Origin: Phoenix dactylifera
Taxonomy: Eukaryota > Streptophyta > Magnoliopsida > Arecales > Arecaceae
Assembly (NCBI RefSeq): GCF_009389715.1
Contig: NC_052409.1
Span: forward strand, 1,032,001-1,096,000
Reading direction: 5' to 3'
Length of the DNA stretch: 64,000 nt
The position numbers were made by a program, and so were the translations under genes. Below the pieces are notes generated by a model. It did not search any database, had not been told where the DNA came from, and worked only from the letters and a program-made list of their open reading frames with translations. This document shows positions 1-14,800 of this stretch, piece after piece. Positions within the stretch are counted from its first letter, which is position 1, and each line of letters opens with the position of its first letter.

Positions 1-839
1 TTAATTGATAAAAAACGAAAAATAATAGGGGCAGAATAAACTTCATCTTCTACAGATGTAGCTTTCATCCAGAAGAATATAAGATCTTAAAAGAAAAAAC
101 ATAAAAATAGAACAACTTTCTAAGAAGGGTAGATAGCAGAAAAGAAGATCGAGTGATGAGGAACCTTCTTATTTACAATACAAGTACAATATAAAAACCA
201 AAAGTATGACATTCTTGTTGTTCATCTTTGATCAGTAGTGTTCATAAACCAAGTGAAACAGGAAAAAATGAACATTGTGAAAGAGAGAGCACCATCCAAT
301 TGAGTGTTTAGACAATAATGCTATAGAAGGGCATGTATTTTTAAGTATTTACTGAAACTAGCCATTACAAATATTTATTTAATAATAGTTAGAAATCTTC
401 TGGCAATCAGGAAAAAATTGACAGGTGGAATCTTTTTGAATATTATATTACACAGAATTTTTTAGAAAAAAAACGAACAGCTTTGATCTGTTGGTTCTTT
501 TCTAATTGAATATTATTAAATCAATGTTCACTTGACACATTTGAGTAAATATTTGAATGATGGCTCTTCTCGTTGGATCCTTCTTGTGTCTTGATCAACA
601 CCTAGGTGAACTCTTGAATCTCCATGTTTTTCTTTCTTTTTGTTCTATTCCTTCTCAGACAATTCACTTCCCCTGCTAGTTCTGGGATCATTTCAAATCT
701 CAATCTTCAGATGATCCTTTTACCCGATGATATAGTATTTGAGGCATGCAATACTTCATTTGGAGTTTCTCTCCTACAATCTAATTATCCATCTACCTCT
801 TCTCGATCCCTCCGTAGTCTATGGACCTTCATCAAATGA
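1..839. other. AT-rich sequence without a recognisable gene
   Basis: No conserved protein segment, tRNA or repeat stands out. If the eL21 exon at 1071 belongs to a complete gene, this stretch would be part of its intron. The missing eL21 N-terminal half was looked for here and not found. Confidence 0.5.
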
Positions 840-1070
840 TCATGCATCTGCACGCCAATCTTCTTTCAACACAGTGAAAAAGTCATATGTTTGAGAATCA
901 AGGTAGAAATCAATAACTCTAAACAGATAATTGAATTCTTGTTCTAATGTTCCCTTAGGAATTTTTGCCTGGGTGAATTTTTGCCAATCATGATTCCTGG
1001 AGTGATATGCGGTCAAGTTCCGATAGTTGTATGCATTCTGGCTTATGTGTCTTTGTAACTTTATGACCAG
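840..1070 (-). other. Unrecognised antisense ORF next to the eL21 exon
   Basis: On the minus strand about 76 codons stay open from 1070 to a TGA at 840. The composition is protein-like (HSRNHDWQKF, PKGTLEQEFNYLFRVIDFY, DFFTVLKEDWRADA). It is balanced in charge and aromatic-rich rather than low-complexity. I do not recognise the family. It abuts the eL21 acceptor exactly, so it may be a fragment of another gene or element lying in the eL21 intron or at a rearrangement junction. No start codon or splice site decides its extent; it could be chance. Confidence 0.25.
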
Positions 1071-1328
1071 GTTGGGAACCGAATCATTAAGAAGAGGATC
1101 CATGCGCGCGTGGAGCACGTGCTGCCTTCCAGGTGCACAGAAGATTTCCGCTTGAGGAAGAAAATGAACGACCAACTCAAGGCAGAGGCGAAGGCACGCG
1201 GCGAGATTATCAGCACAAAGCGGCAGCCGGAGGGCCCCAAGCCTGGTTTCATGGTTGAAGGAGCCACGTTGGAGACTGTCACTCCAATTCCCTATGATGT
1301 GGTCAATGATCTCAAGGGTGGCTATTAA
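1071..1328 (+). CDS. RPL21: 60S ribosomal protein eL21 (RPL21), C-terminal exon only
   Basis: The reading frame gives 85 residues closely matching the C-terminal half of plant cytosolic eL21, including [40 protein letters not shown] and the family's C-terminal end [10 protein letters not shown]. eL21 is a structural protein of the large cytosolic ribosomal subunit. The segment starts right after a plausible acceptor (pyrimidine-rich stretch then accag at 1066-1070) and ends at the family's usual stop. The N-terminal half (about 79 residues) is not visible in bases 1-1070, so this is either the last exon of a gene that begins left of the window or a truncated copy. The frame is clean and conserved, with no A-tail after the stop, which speaks against a recent retrocopy. 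Identity is very sure; whether it is a functional exon is open. Confidence 0.8.
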   Translation, partial: VGNRIIKKRIHARVEHVLPSRCTEDFRLRKKMNDQLKAEAKARGEIISTKRQPEGPKPGFMVEGATLETVTPIPYDVVNDLKGGY

Positions 1329-2838
1329 GGTGTTATTTTGTCTCGAATTTTTGCCTCCGCTTGCTTCTTAATTTGTTTGAGCTTTTTGGTAGTCGTTGCA
1401 TGCTGTTTTGTTTTGAACGTTTTGATACCTAAAATAGAAATTTCTCTGCTTCCGCGATGGTTAGAGCTCAGCAGACTTGGGTAGCCAGTGACAGGTGAGC
1501 TTCCATGATTCTCGCAGTTCGCTCTGTTGAGGTTGTTTTGGCACGTGAGATTTTTTTATTATTTTTAATTTTTGGGTCAGTATTGCAGTTTTTTTTTTTT
1601 TATATTAGTCACCTGTATGTACCTATCCAAGGCGATTCTTTGCCAAAATTCATCTTTTACGGTCTTGTTCTAGTTGTTGGAGTGGATGATAGGCCTCTGT
1701 CTGGGTATTGATCAGGATTTCCTTGAGTCTGGCTTGGTTTTATGGACCTCTCAGAGTCTGCCTTAGTCGTCAAGTTTTGAAGTATGGACTTTAATAATCA
1801 CAGTCGATTGAAACGTGGCATGAAACAAATGACAACTTCAGCTTTGAACCTTCAGATGAGATACCATACTTGGGCAAGAGTATGGGAGCTCGAATTAGAA
1901 TTCAGCTCTCGTTTGGACCCTCCGATTAGCACGGTCCAAGTCCCCCAAGCGCCAGGTTGGTCTGCCTGGGATCTTCGTCTCCGGCTAGAAGTGGTCGATA
2001 GGAATTACCCAGCAAATCATAAAGAAATCGTTACCCTAGGCATTAGGGAGACCTTGAATATTTTTTGACTATGTTAGAGGTGCTGGAACGCACCATCTGT
2101 GCTCCTTTGCTAAGCTCTCACCAAAATGAATAGGAGCATGAATCCATGTTAGGCCGAGTACAGACCAGACGAGCTTGGGCCACCTGTCTGGTAACCCAAT
2201 CCAAGCCTGGTATAACCCAGCCCAACCTCGCTAAAAGGGAAGCTTACGCCTCATCTTTTGTCACCTACTGCATCAAATTGCATAATTTTAGAGCGATAAG
2301 CAACCCCACCTAAAAACTTAAACGGGCATTAGCTGCATGCATGATTACAACAAGAAGCAAAATTCCTCGGACTGCAAAGCTACCTACAGTACGGCTCATC
2401 CCTTGTACATTTTATGGAAGGCCTGCATCTTGTTATTTAATTTATTAATTGCACTGCAGTAAGAAGAATTTTACAGATGCAAGTACAAGGAGACAAAATG
2501 AGGTGTCAGCCAGTCTCCAGTTCTGAACCCGCCTCCTTCTTCTTCCCAGAAACATGTATATCTGGGTCGTGAGCTTCCATCAGCTAATGTGGATGCCGAT
2601 AATTGAATGCAAAAGGTTAGCGACCGTTGATGCTCTTCTTCCCCAGCAGTTCCATTCATGCTCTTTGGAAGAAACTACTGAACTATGCTTTCTTCAAAAA
2701 AATAAAAAATGTGCGGTTTGGCCAAGAGCTTGGAAAAGAACAACTTATGCTAATCAAAAGCTCGGGACAAGTTGGCTTCTCTTTCCACCATCCCCCTTTT
2801 TGCCCAGCAAAATATTAAAGAACTGATCATCATATCAG
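1329..2838. other. Intergenic: eL21 3' side and tail of the FAD synthase gene
   Basis: The first roughly 110 bases after the eL21 stop are T-rich and look like a 3' UTR. Bases 2140-2240 hold a short degenerate repeat built on CCAAGC/CCAGCCCAACC steps. The 3' UTR of the minus-strand FAD synthase gene must lie just left of 2839; I could not place its poly(A) site. Nothing else is supported. Confidence 0.4.
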
Positions 2839-5800
2839 CTAGAGTTTAACTTCACGGACTGCTCCTGCTGGGAACCGTTCACACAGATTCTGAGCAGCCA
2901 GTTCTACCCTCGTATTGTCCTGAAGAAAAATATAAAGCTTAGATGTTCGCAAACTCTCTTTAGAAACAGAGGGTAAGAAAGAAACAACAAATTTCCCCAT
3001 TTGAGTTCAGAATATGATATTGCTTTTATTCTCATTAAGGTATGGAACACAGAAAATTAAGAAGACGGAACCCAGATGAATATACTTGGAATAGATACCT
3101 TCCCAACAAAATTGATTATTAAAGGGCCAGCTCTAGACTTGCGATGACATCCTGCTTGTTAAACAAATAACAAATTATCAAATGAAAGGATCATTTCTAT
3201 AGCCAAACCCATTACATAAATAAATACACAAGAATGCTGGTTAACTTACCTATATAAATATCTGGGAAATCAATACACAATTTGGATATAACCTGAGCAG
3301 TTTCAATCTGCATAACAGGGAGGATGAAAATTAGAAAATATAGATATCTATTCAGAACTTGAGTTTTTTCCCCTTTTTATAGGGTCTGTTTAGCAGCCGG
3401 ATGGGTAGCACCCGTGAGGAGATAAAGAGAGAGAGAGCACCCGCAGCAGGGCGAGGGGGATTTTGCCAGACACGCCCTTAAGAATATCAAAATCCAGTAA
3501 TTTCATTTGTAATACAGTTAATGGTCACAGGTATTTGCAGATATGTTGATTAAGAGGTTATCCCCACATGGAAAGAGTTCACGAAGTATGAGATAAAGCA
3601 AACAAAGTATTAGCTGATGTAGATACCATAATTTCTGATATAAAAGTAAGAGAACATCATATGAACAACATCTTATTGGGTTAAATACCTACCATTCTGG
3701 AGAGCACAAGGTTAACAAGTAGTTGAAAACATCACTTCGTAGGCAGAATCACAGGTTAACAAGCAACACTGAAGTAAATCACTCTGGATCAGTAAACATG
3801 GAGGAAGCCCAGACTCGGGCAAGATTTAATTATCGGTAATTGATGGAACAAAACAGATTCACTCTTCCCAGGCACATAGCTTTAGACATTATGTCTACTG
3901 CCATTTCTAAACTCTCTCCCATTTTCTCGACAAAATGATAACCGGTTATAGAACCAATCCAAAAGATCAAAGAAACCCATGAGGTAGGAATTTGGAACAA
4001 AATTTCATATTTAAAAAAAGCAGAAAATCTACACAAGGAACAAAAATTGATTCCTGAAGATGATCAACAATATGATCTGGGATGATTCCTCAAGCCCAAA
4101 TTGAGAAAACAATTAGAGAGAAGAGGGTCAATAGGAAGAAACAACAATATGTTTTATTTATCACTAGCTTCTTTTAGACCATCTCTTCTCCTCTTAACCA
4201 TCAAGTAATATTACACTTAATAAATGGGACTCCTCATCCTAATAGCATAAAGCTTTTCTTAATTAAACTCGACCTCAAGTATGATCCACATATGCTAATC
4301 TTACCTAAAATAAGATTCCAGAATCAACTAGAAAAATGGTCCTGAAGATAAGCACCAAAATTTCATCAAAACAAAAGAATACCTTGCCTTCTCTCAAAAT
4401 ATTTAAGTACTCAATAGAGCTAATAATGACATATCTGCCTCGTAGTCATATAGCAGACTTTGAATATTCATGTGAAAAAGTAGTGGTGAAAACAAAAAAG
4501 ATATGCAAGTTTCAGCAATGAATGAAACTTCCGAGCAAAGCAGCACTAAGTTATGGAAGAAATGTAGCACATGAAGCTTATAAAAATGACAGCACATCTA
4601 CGAAATAAAAGTAAGCACAGAAATGTACATCAGAAAGCATGGTATGAAGATGCTTTGACTTGAATGGTGCCATCCGCACTATAGGAGGACTTGGTAATTG
4701 TAGAAGACATTCCCATTCTGTTTCTAGTTCAGAAACATTTGTTGCAGCAAGAATAATCACATTTCGGCATTTGATCTGCAAGAAAAGGTCACTGCATTCT
4801 CAGTCACAGAAAAGGCTGCTCGAATAGAAGACACTGTAGAAAAATAGTTAAATGCCGAGTAACAGTGACACATGACATTCCAGAAACAATGAAATTACGG
4901 ATGACGACTAAACTTGAAGAGCAAAGCAGGAAAATGAAAATTTTTACTCAGTTTGCATTACAGCTGAAAAGGAATATTTCAGAATTAAGCATCGAATGAA
5001 ATATAAAACATGAGATCATACAATAAAGTAGCAATCCTGACATGTTTTATGAAGACTCAAGAAGAGTGACCTTGTTCAAGGTAACAATCCATGGTCCAAA
5101 CATCATATATCATCTTTTTCTAGGAACTCTTATATCTTTTAATGGAAAATCATGTTCAACGCAGTTATAGAATTTTTTTGGTAATAATTCTTCAACCTCT
5201 GTTCTGGATGTATTTCAGCTCATGGATTAGACTTGCTAGTAATGTTTAAATTGCATGAAGATGAACAAAGAAAAATCATCCATTCAATCTACAGTTTTCA
5301 TTGAAGAAAATATAATATATCAAGGTCAAAAGACATACCAATGGCACAGGTAGCATTTCATGGTGCAGTAATTCAGTTATGCCTTCAGGCAATAAAGCCA
5401 TCTGGAACATAAAGCAAGCTTCAGATCAGAATAAGAGTCTTTTAGCATGTTGTATATTTAATACTTTAAAGTGTATGTTACTAGTCTTATAAGCTTGAGG
5501 CACTCTAACATGGTTAATAAACTAATCATCTGGGTTTGCAATAATAGAGATATCAATGTCTAAGCCAACAAAGTATTAATAACACATGAATGGTTTGATA
5601 GAATAAGCTGAGCATATTTAATATAGGTCAACCAGAAAACCCACAAAACTTTACCATGTTCTCTGCTCCTGCAACAAATAACTGTCAGTAAAAATGATCA
5701 ATTACTACGCACAATCATATGTATCTTTGCATATGAGATCTGTGAATACTTTCAACACCTATTATTAAGTACATGTTCGTTTCAGTAAATTAAGGATACC

Positions 5801-8800
5801 ATAAGAGCTGAAAAATGATCGGTCTATCTGTGTATAATAAATGAAAACAGAATGAATAGCTTTGTCTTCAATGATCAAGAAGAATAACAAAAGGAAATTG
5901 TTCAATCTGCTAACACAATAATTGTTACTTATCCAGACATACTCCAGGTTCTTATTCTACCTTAATTTAAAAGCATTGTGCAGTGTTTCAACAATTTAAG
6001 GAAGAAATTGGAAGAAATATACTATTCAAAGCTACCAATTAGATGCTGACTGACACAAGAAATGTGTTTCTCATAATAGAGATGGTGGTTACAACAATTT
6101 TATTTAATAGGTTAAAAATAATCAATAAATAGAGGATATTATGCATAAACATGCAATATTTTACATGTGAAAGCAATGAAGCTTCAAGAAATCTATTGTT
6201 ACACATGTATCCCTGTTTCAGTGATGCATATGCCAAGACATTTCATGACATACAATGGCAATATTATTTAAAGTCCAAAAAGCAGAAGATATCATAAGAG
6301 ACTTTTTAACTGGTAGCTCCAACATTTATTTTTCGGACCTACCACTTTCTTTTGTGTTTTTAATATAATAATTATAAAGACTTTACATAGCATTATATAT
6401 TCAAAAAATGATTAACCTTGATCACAAACAGAATTTATAATAAAAAGTGGCAGCCATACAGAAATTCAGTATTAAAATATTTTAAATTTACTTGTTGCGC
6501 AAAAAATATTTTATATTTACTTATTTAAAATATATCCCATCTATATGGGGAAAATTTTATGGATTCATCAAGATATGCTCTGTCAAATTGTGAGAATGTT
6601 TTACAACAAGCTCTCAACCTAATGCCAATTCTCTAGAAAAAAGTACTGAATTCCTGGCCAAGGCAACTTTTGGCAAGAGAGGACCTGCCACAAAACTTAG
6701 ACCTCTAGATTTTGCTTAGTTAAACAATTGAAGCACATGCAACTACAGAGCAACCCTCTAAAAGTTCTTGTAGGCCTGGAAAGATTACCAAAAACGGAAC
6801 GTATAAATTGTTTTCATGCAGTAGCCAATAATCACATTCCAATAAACTAAATCAAGACATAGTTCTGAATTGAAACTAAATTTGCATAATAATCTTCGTA
6901 ACTAGTATAAAGGGTAACAATATCAAATAGTACATATGCCCAATTATCACATCACCTCATTCCGGTCACCAGTGCAATGGTCTCCTATAAGATGCCTGAG
7001 ATACTCCTCGAACTCTTCATCAGGGGCCTGAAAGAGAAAACAGTCATTTCATACAAAAAAAATTATAAAACTAGATAAAGAAAAACGCAAAGTGAAGATT
7101 AATCAGATTTAGAATTATGTTTTTGCCTGAAGAAAGGTGGATGGTGACCACTCACTGGACACTAGCCATGACTCAAGCACACATATCATAATACTCTGCA
7201 TCTAACACATTTAGATGATGCATGACTGACAAATCTCCTCTCCTTTTTATCATCTCATAACTCTTTTACTCTCCATAATTTTCCTTCATTTATCTATATT
7301 TCACAGTTGAACCAGCACCAAAATGCCATGACTCATTCATGGAGAAACTGGTTATGGCATTTTTTGGACCACATTTTGCACCCTATTGTGCTTTCAAGTT
7401 TCAGATTTCACTGGAAGCAGCATCACACACAGGCCCACACATAGAGAAGGGGGGGGGGGAGAGAATTTTTCAAAGATTTTTGAGAACATATAGCAGTATT
7501 GTATGATCAAGAAGCCCTGCGAGCCAGTGTTACATGTTGTTAACCAAAACAGAAGAAGGAGATCCAATAAAGCAATGTTTTAATATACATTACTAAAAAA
7601 AGGTAAAATTACCAATTACACAGCATTTTGCTGTGCATCCATCAGTTTGATAAACTCACCAGACGAACTCCAAATGCCTTTGCAACACCTGCCGCCGAAA
7701 CATCTGAATGTAAAGGGCCAAGCCCTCCAAAAAGGAATACCTGCAATTAACAATTCAAAATTATTTTTTGAAAAATACAAAATTAAAATTTCTTGAAACC
7801 TTGAGATAATAGTTACTATGAAATAAGAGCTGCAAAATTCTAACCATGTCATCTTTAGATTTCCGGCGTTCGACTTCTTCGGCAACAGAATCAACCTGTT
7901 TTTTTACATAAAAACCATGGTGCATGCCTGTAAGTTCTACTAAAAACCTGCTACTCAGCTATGTGCCATAAAGCAAAGACCAAATGTTTGAAGAATTAAT
8001 GTTTTGCAGTATCAATATTATCCCAACAATGTAAGGTCTTCTGAATAGGTGTCCCTAGCTAAGAAAATTGATTTACCATAAGCAGGTAGCAAAATGCCAG
8101 GGCTCTCATTATTGCAGTTTTGTACTAGAACGTGTTCAATGTGGAAAAACCATGAGTGAATCAAGAAATATGTCCGTCATATCCTTTGCAGGATATAGTA
8201 GCAAGTTATGCATTTGATCTTAATTTTTTTCCTTTTTCTTTTGTTTGAGATAGAAAGTCCTCCAGGCATTATCTGCTAATATAGTAAAAAGGGATTTTCA
8301 AGGAAATCATCTTTATCTTCTTCAACTACAATATAAAGTAGCCAGCAAGTCTTAGTTTATCAATTTGGGTTGCATGTTTTGTAATATATCCAAGAAAACT
8401 GTTAACAGTTTCAGCGAAATCTTAGTCTATTCATATGCTGAACAGGAAATTATAGCTGTCTAGAACATTTTTAGATCATGAGACGGTCAACATGTGAATT
8501 TAGGAGCACAAGTGGCTATCTTATCGCAGAAGTCATCTTACATCATTCCGAACAACTGCTACATGGGCAACTTGCCAACCTATGGTTTGAAGCTTTTTGC
8601 ACAATGTTGCTCCTATTTGGTCCTCAGCAGTACCAAACCTGAAATTTTATGCACTAACATTTGTCAAGATGCTTTGTTATGAAACGAAAAGACAAAAATG
8701 AAAGAAAATTTATGCATATAAACATACATAACATGTATGCAAGCGTGCATGTAAGCATGCACGAGTGTCTGCAAACATGCATATATAAGTGTCGGTATGT

Positions 8801-11800
8801 ATATGTATGTTATTCTTGCATAACTTTGAATGCATATGATGCATGAAACAATGATTCATTCGACCCTAAGCTTAGGGAAAATATCTGGATGTGTTGCCCA
8901 GGACTAGGCAATTAGTGATAAATTTTCAAAGGCGTCTAAGCACCCTCCATCTACTTACCTAAAGAATAAGTGAACTATTCTCTCCATTAAAAGAACATAA
9001 CAGTTCAGTAAGATATAAGTACAATATATGCGACAGGCATGGCATTGCACGTCAACTAAGTCTATGCACTGTCTCTATTAAATGATGCGCAATCATGCTC
9101 TCTCAATGGAGAAATCTTCACTCTTTAGATGTAACAGTAAGTAAAAAGGTAAAGAATTTCTAGAAGAAGCTGGAGTCCATCCATGTCATTCCAATCAAGA
9201 AAATGTTACTGCTTTAATATAAATATTTTTTCAGTAACAAGATTTAAAAAAAAATCATTACTTATGAACTTCAATCGACAATGCCATTTGAGGCAAGCAG
9301 ATAAATGCTTAGTAAACTAGAATAGCCTTATTTGACTAATTTAGTTTAAGTCCACCCAAACAAACATAAGCAGAATCTCGGAATTTCAGTAACTTGACAG
9401 AACATTTATAAAGTAAGGTAATGACAAGAAGCTGCAATCATTCCATATGAAGCTCAAGTATATATATTTTTTGAAGCATGAAAAAACAGGTTGCTTTATA
9501 TTAGTACTACGAATTACATAGAAAATAACTTACAGAATCTCATCACCTACAGCAATGATTGATGCTGTGAGAAAGCTGTTCTTATGTGGACCAATATTGT
9601 TCAGGCCATTGCTTAGAACAGGAGTGCTTTCAGACTTTGAAGAAATCTTCTTTGCTCTTCCAGCCCTTTCTTGTCTTCCATCCGATAGCATATATGCAGG
9701 TTTAAAATTTTCTTTCATGGTTGAAGATTCAGCAACGCTCAACAATGCATTTGGAACTGTATCATGTATGCTCCCAATAGAAGTATATCTAAACAAAGAA
9801 GATATAAGTTCTGATACAATATAACAGACAAGTTAATAAATAGAAAAAGAAAGATAAAGTAAGAATTATAGAAATTTTTTACTTCGGAAAAAGTTTAGGT
9901 TAGTCTTAATAAATATATCGAGGAGAATTTGAATTGCAGATTCTGAACATGAACTCACATGTGGATGCCATTTTCTTTTCTTTCTAGCATTATCTACTCA
10001 CTACTAAATTGTTGTATTTAACAGGCCTACTTCAACATCAAGAAAAAAAAAACTTCAACATTTTAATTAGTTACATACATGTAATAAGCAGGACAAATGT
10101 AAAAAAGCATTGCTGAATGCTGAGGAGCATGTACATGTGTTTTAAACCTCAGATAGAGTTGGTAATAAGCTCGTAAGGATGCTTGGGAGATGTTGAGCTA
10201 TTTGAATTAGTAGATGATAACTGATGGAGAACTGTTCAATATCATCTAGTCTTCTAGAACAAGCATTGTGAAAATGAGTTGAAGGAACAAATACTGATGA
10301 AGCAATGAACAGAAAACAGGATTTGTTGATCCCAACAATACACACACAACAACAATTGCATATGGTTTACATGTACGAAGCACAACAGTAACAGCTGGAA
10401 ATTAGATAGCCACAATTCCAAAATTTGGAACTTAAAGGTCAAACAAAAGAAAATCTTTTACCCTTGATCGTACAGACTGCAGTATTTAACCTTGCAGGTT
10501 AAAATGAAAGCCCACACATCCCTGTTGAAGAAAAAAATGAAGTTAAGACCATTTTTTATATAAAGAGGGAAAAGGAAAAACTACGAATGATAGGATTCAC
10601 TCATATGACCAAAAGAAAACCTGTATGACCAATCCAAGATAGGATTCACCCTCATAAAAGGAGGCCATCCAGTTGAACTAGGGGAGAACTGTTCCTGACC
10701 AACCTGAAGGGGCAATACAGTAATTAATCTGAGTAGCAATTTAAATTGCTCTAATGTTAAATTTCGCATGTTTGGTAAAAAAATTTAAGACATAATCATG
10801 ATATTGAATGATACCAATCATCATTTTTCATAGCAGGGTATATAAATAGCAGGGTATATACAACTGCTATAAGAAGCCAGAGAAATACCGCATTAGGATC
10901 ACCAATTCGGGTACCAAGAAAAATAGCTTTGATAGGTTTTTCCGTTAGCAGAGTCCCTAAACCCGACTTGAAATCTGAGCGAATAATTTCCAGATGCAAG
11001 TCATAACTAGACAAAAGGACCAAAAAAAAAAAAAATATATAGATTTAATATTACAGGCTTGAACAATTAGAATGCATAAAGACTATTTGTGATAGGAGCA
11101 CAATTCTAGCAAGTTCCTTTTAGGGAGGGGGGAAACAGCTAACCAAGGTAGGAGTATTCTTACACAGCAGCAGTTTCATAAGTGAATAAATTGATGTCAG
11201 GGAAAGCACAAGGGCTCTCAAAATAGATAGTTCGTATCGGACAGTTCAGCATGCAGTCCAGTTGGTTCCCATGGGAATTATCTGTTTTCTCTTTATGCAG
11301 ATAATATCCAGCCCGAAGTAAATGCAGTAAAACCTGCCATATCAATATCATCATAAATACTGAAATGCGAGAATCTGCTCTTTCAAATCATTTGGAAGTT
11401 AGCAGAAATAAGCATGGGATAATAATTACAGTCGAGTCCTTTCCCCCATTGAAGCTGAAGGCAACTTGTTCAAACCTGTCCAGAGGCAATATTCAATGGT
11501 TGAGAGTTTAATCAATTTGATGTTTAGTAGATAACATTAAAGAAAAACATGACATATTAAGTTATTCCATAAATCTGATACTAAATCGTGGTGAAGATGT
11601 GGAGCTTTTCACCAAGCTTCTCATCAGCATGATGTGCATGGATTCAGCTGGCATTGATAAATAAGCTTGTGTGCTCTTCCTCTCTCTCTCACCCCATCCC
11701 CCCCTTCTCTCTATGTGTGTGCATGTGCATACATGTGTCTGCAGCTTGTATCAATTATACGCATCTCGAAATAACTTAACAGCAAGTACCAAGATCAGAT

Positions 11801-14800
11801 TATGATTTTTGCTAGAATTGAAATTTTTCACTATGAGGGACAAATCTATCAGCACCTTCTCATTTGTACCAATACAACCTGAAGATCTGAAATAGTGTCT
11901 TTTCCAGCAGTTCACTGGACAAAATTGGTCCCTACTTCTGATAATATACCTTAAGCAACAGAATGGATCTGCTCATTGTTACATGGCTTCAGGTTTAGAA
12001 CTCATATGACAATTTTCCACAAGGTCTGCCATACTGATGACTACCACCCCATACTAAATGTACTGTAATGTACCAGTAAGGTACCAGTATAACACTGAGA
12101 TTTGATTCGATATATGAGCTGACCCAATTCATACCGGTCCGAGCAAACTGGAACTACCCCATACCACTGGGTATCAGATGGTACTAGGGCTGGGAGTGAG
12201 AAAAAAGTATTTGAAGTTTATCTCTATATAGGATATGTATCGTACCATACTATATTGAACCAGTAACATTCTGATATGATTCTTGGTATCGGTTTTGTGA
12301 ACATTGACCCACTAAGAGCTGCTAAAAATTGTCCAAGGACTTCTACATGAATATGACATAATGAAATTTCTTCATGATCGAGTAAAATATTCAAGCATAA
12401 TCAGTAAAATAGAACCCTAGGCCAAGAATATTGACTTGTTGAAACATTTCAGACTCTAGGCTGACCAAAATTTCAACCTTGATAGAGAAAGCCGAAAAAC
12501 TATTCAAGATTTTCCAGAGGATGAACAAGCAATTGAGAGTACTAACAAGGTTCACCGAATCGATAAAGGCGTACTGGCCAGCGACCAGTTTGGCACGATA
12601 CAGGTTCATACCATGCCATTACAAGACATATAGAAATAGGGAGAGCCGAAAAGGGAGGGGGAGAGGTAGAAAAGGAGGAAGAGAGAGAGAGGGAGAGGGT
12701 GGGAGGGAGGATGGAATGGAGGAAGGGGGAGGGCCAAGGAATCCCTAACCCTAACCCGAGTGAGAGAGCGAGAGGGAGGGAGGAGCGGGAGCACTAAGGG
12801 AAACCCTAAGCCTAACCTAAATGAGAGAGGAGGGAGGGAAGGAAGGAGAGAGGGAGGGCATTACTACTCTCAGACTATCACAAACAGCCGTGCCGGGGGG
12901 GGGGGGGGGGGGGGGGGGTGAATTGCGACCAGATGGGCCATTTATCACCATTAGCCTAAAGTTCCTAAACCATCTCGAATAATTAGCCTAAACCATGCCG
13001 GTCCTCGAGCGGTCCAGTTCAGTTGTCAATTCAGCATGGTTCGGCCATTGTTACTAACAATTGTATTTGCTAGCCTGTTTGTACCTAATTATCATTGTTG
13101 AAGGCTTTTACAGGTCCCCTCAAATGTTCCAAAACCATGGAGATTTTTCTTCCACAACTCTTTGTTTGATATTTATATACTTTCTTACTTTGTTTTCTCA
13201 TTTCATATCACTTTGATAGCTTGAGATAAATTGAGGCTTCTATTCACACTAATTTGCTTTTATTGACGAACTTAATGATTAACTTGCAAAAGAAAACGGC
13301 ATCCAAATTAGACTAGTTGGCAGAGAGCGACCAGACAGACTTTGGCATAACTCAAAACGAACAATAAGCAAACAAGAAAGCTAATGAAAACTGCCAAAGT
13401 ATACACAGGACTGCCTTCATCATAATTTAAGAACCGAACATATATGACAAAGAATGAAAACTGCCAAGGTCTATACAAGATTGACTTCAGCAAAACTCAA
13501 AGCTGATAATATTTGACAAAGAAAGCTAATTAAAACCACCAAGCTAAATGGAACATTTCCTTCAGCCCAACGGCATTAGTTGAACACAGGAACATGCAAT
13601 GCATAATTTTTTCTTTTTATCTAAAAAAAGGTTGAAAAGAACAATGTGCGCCAAAGCTTAAGCTAACCATAGGATGTGAAGGGGCAAGGGAGTGATACAT
13701 GACTAACTCTTCATGAGGACTAGCCAAAAAGACTACATCTCCAACAAAAGATAGCTGTTTTTTGTCACAAACACGTCTCCACTATTTCCATGAGGAGACT
13801 GTTTGTAGAACTTTGGACAGCCTGATATGAAGAGATTAACTTGACAATCTAGTAACTTGTTAGAAAAGCCTAACACGAAAAGTTTATCTGCATGCTTGAC
13901 ATATAAGTAATCGAGAATGTCATAATTTATCAAATAAATCAATTTAGTTGTGTTATCCAGAAATTTCAAACTAAAATCAGGAACACAAGAGTGATCCAAG
14001 AAACAAAATATTTGTAGAAAATCAAGAAGAACACCTTAACTAATGGAAATCTAGAACAGCATCAAGAATTCATCACAATTCAAGAAATGAACATAAGCTC
14101 GTGCAAAAATCTCCAAGAATCGAGAGTAGATAAAAACAGCACAAATGTCTCGGAAAAATCAGACTTCCTGTTATAACAGTTAAGCATTCCGAATCATTTG
14201 GAAAATTTAATGTATCATAAATCACCAACATTTAATCGAATTTTGTTAATCAAATTTTGTTAATCGAATTTTGTCCCAACAGAACAGCAAGAATCGGGTA
14301 TAAGCTCGTGCAAAATGATGCAACAAGGTCAGAAAAAGGGCAAAAATGACAGCATAAATGTTGCCAAATAAATCAATCTTCCCGTTAGAGCATGTAAACA
14401 ACCTGGGCAGTCAAATTCCAACTTCCGCTGCATTCAAAAATCGCCAGAATATATTCAAATTTTGCCCAACAGAAAACAAAGAAATGCCCATGGATTCAAG
14501 CAAAAAGCTCCACGAAGGAAAATAAACAAAAAATAGGGCGGAAAAACACAAATGCTTCATAGAATAATTGATCTTCCCGTTAAACTAGTTCAGCATACAA
14601 ATCGGACCGGCAGAAAGGTACCAACTGATGCATGCTTCAATTATCTCCAAAGAGAACAAATTCTTTTCCCCAAATAAAACCCCCACCTTCATCGGAACAA
14701 ACCCAAAACCCAGCGGAACAATCTCCCCCGATCTCGAGAAGATCATAGACCCAATTAAGAATTCGCCGCAGAAGCCCACTAAAAGAAAACCTGAAGAAGT

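Noticed and set aside
12479-12794. Arg/Glu/Gly-rich and Leu/Pro/Ser-rich open frames
   Set aside because: They are translations of a GA-rich tract in both directions, not proteins. The same applies to the frames over 52289-53039.
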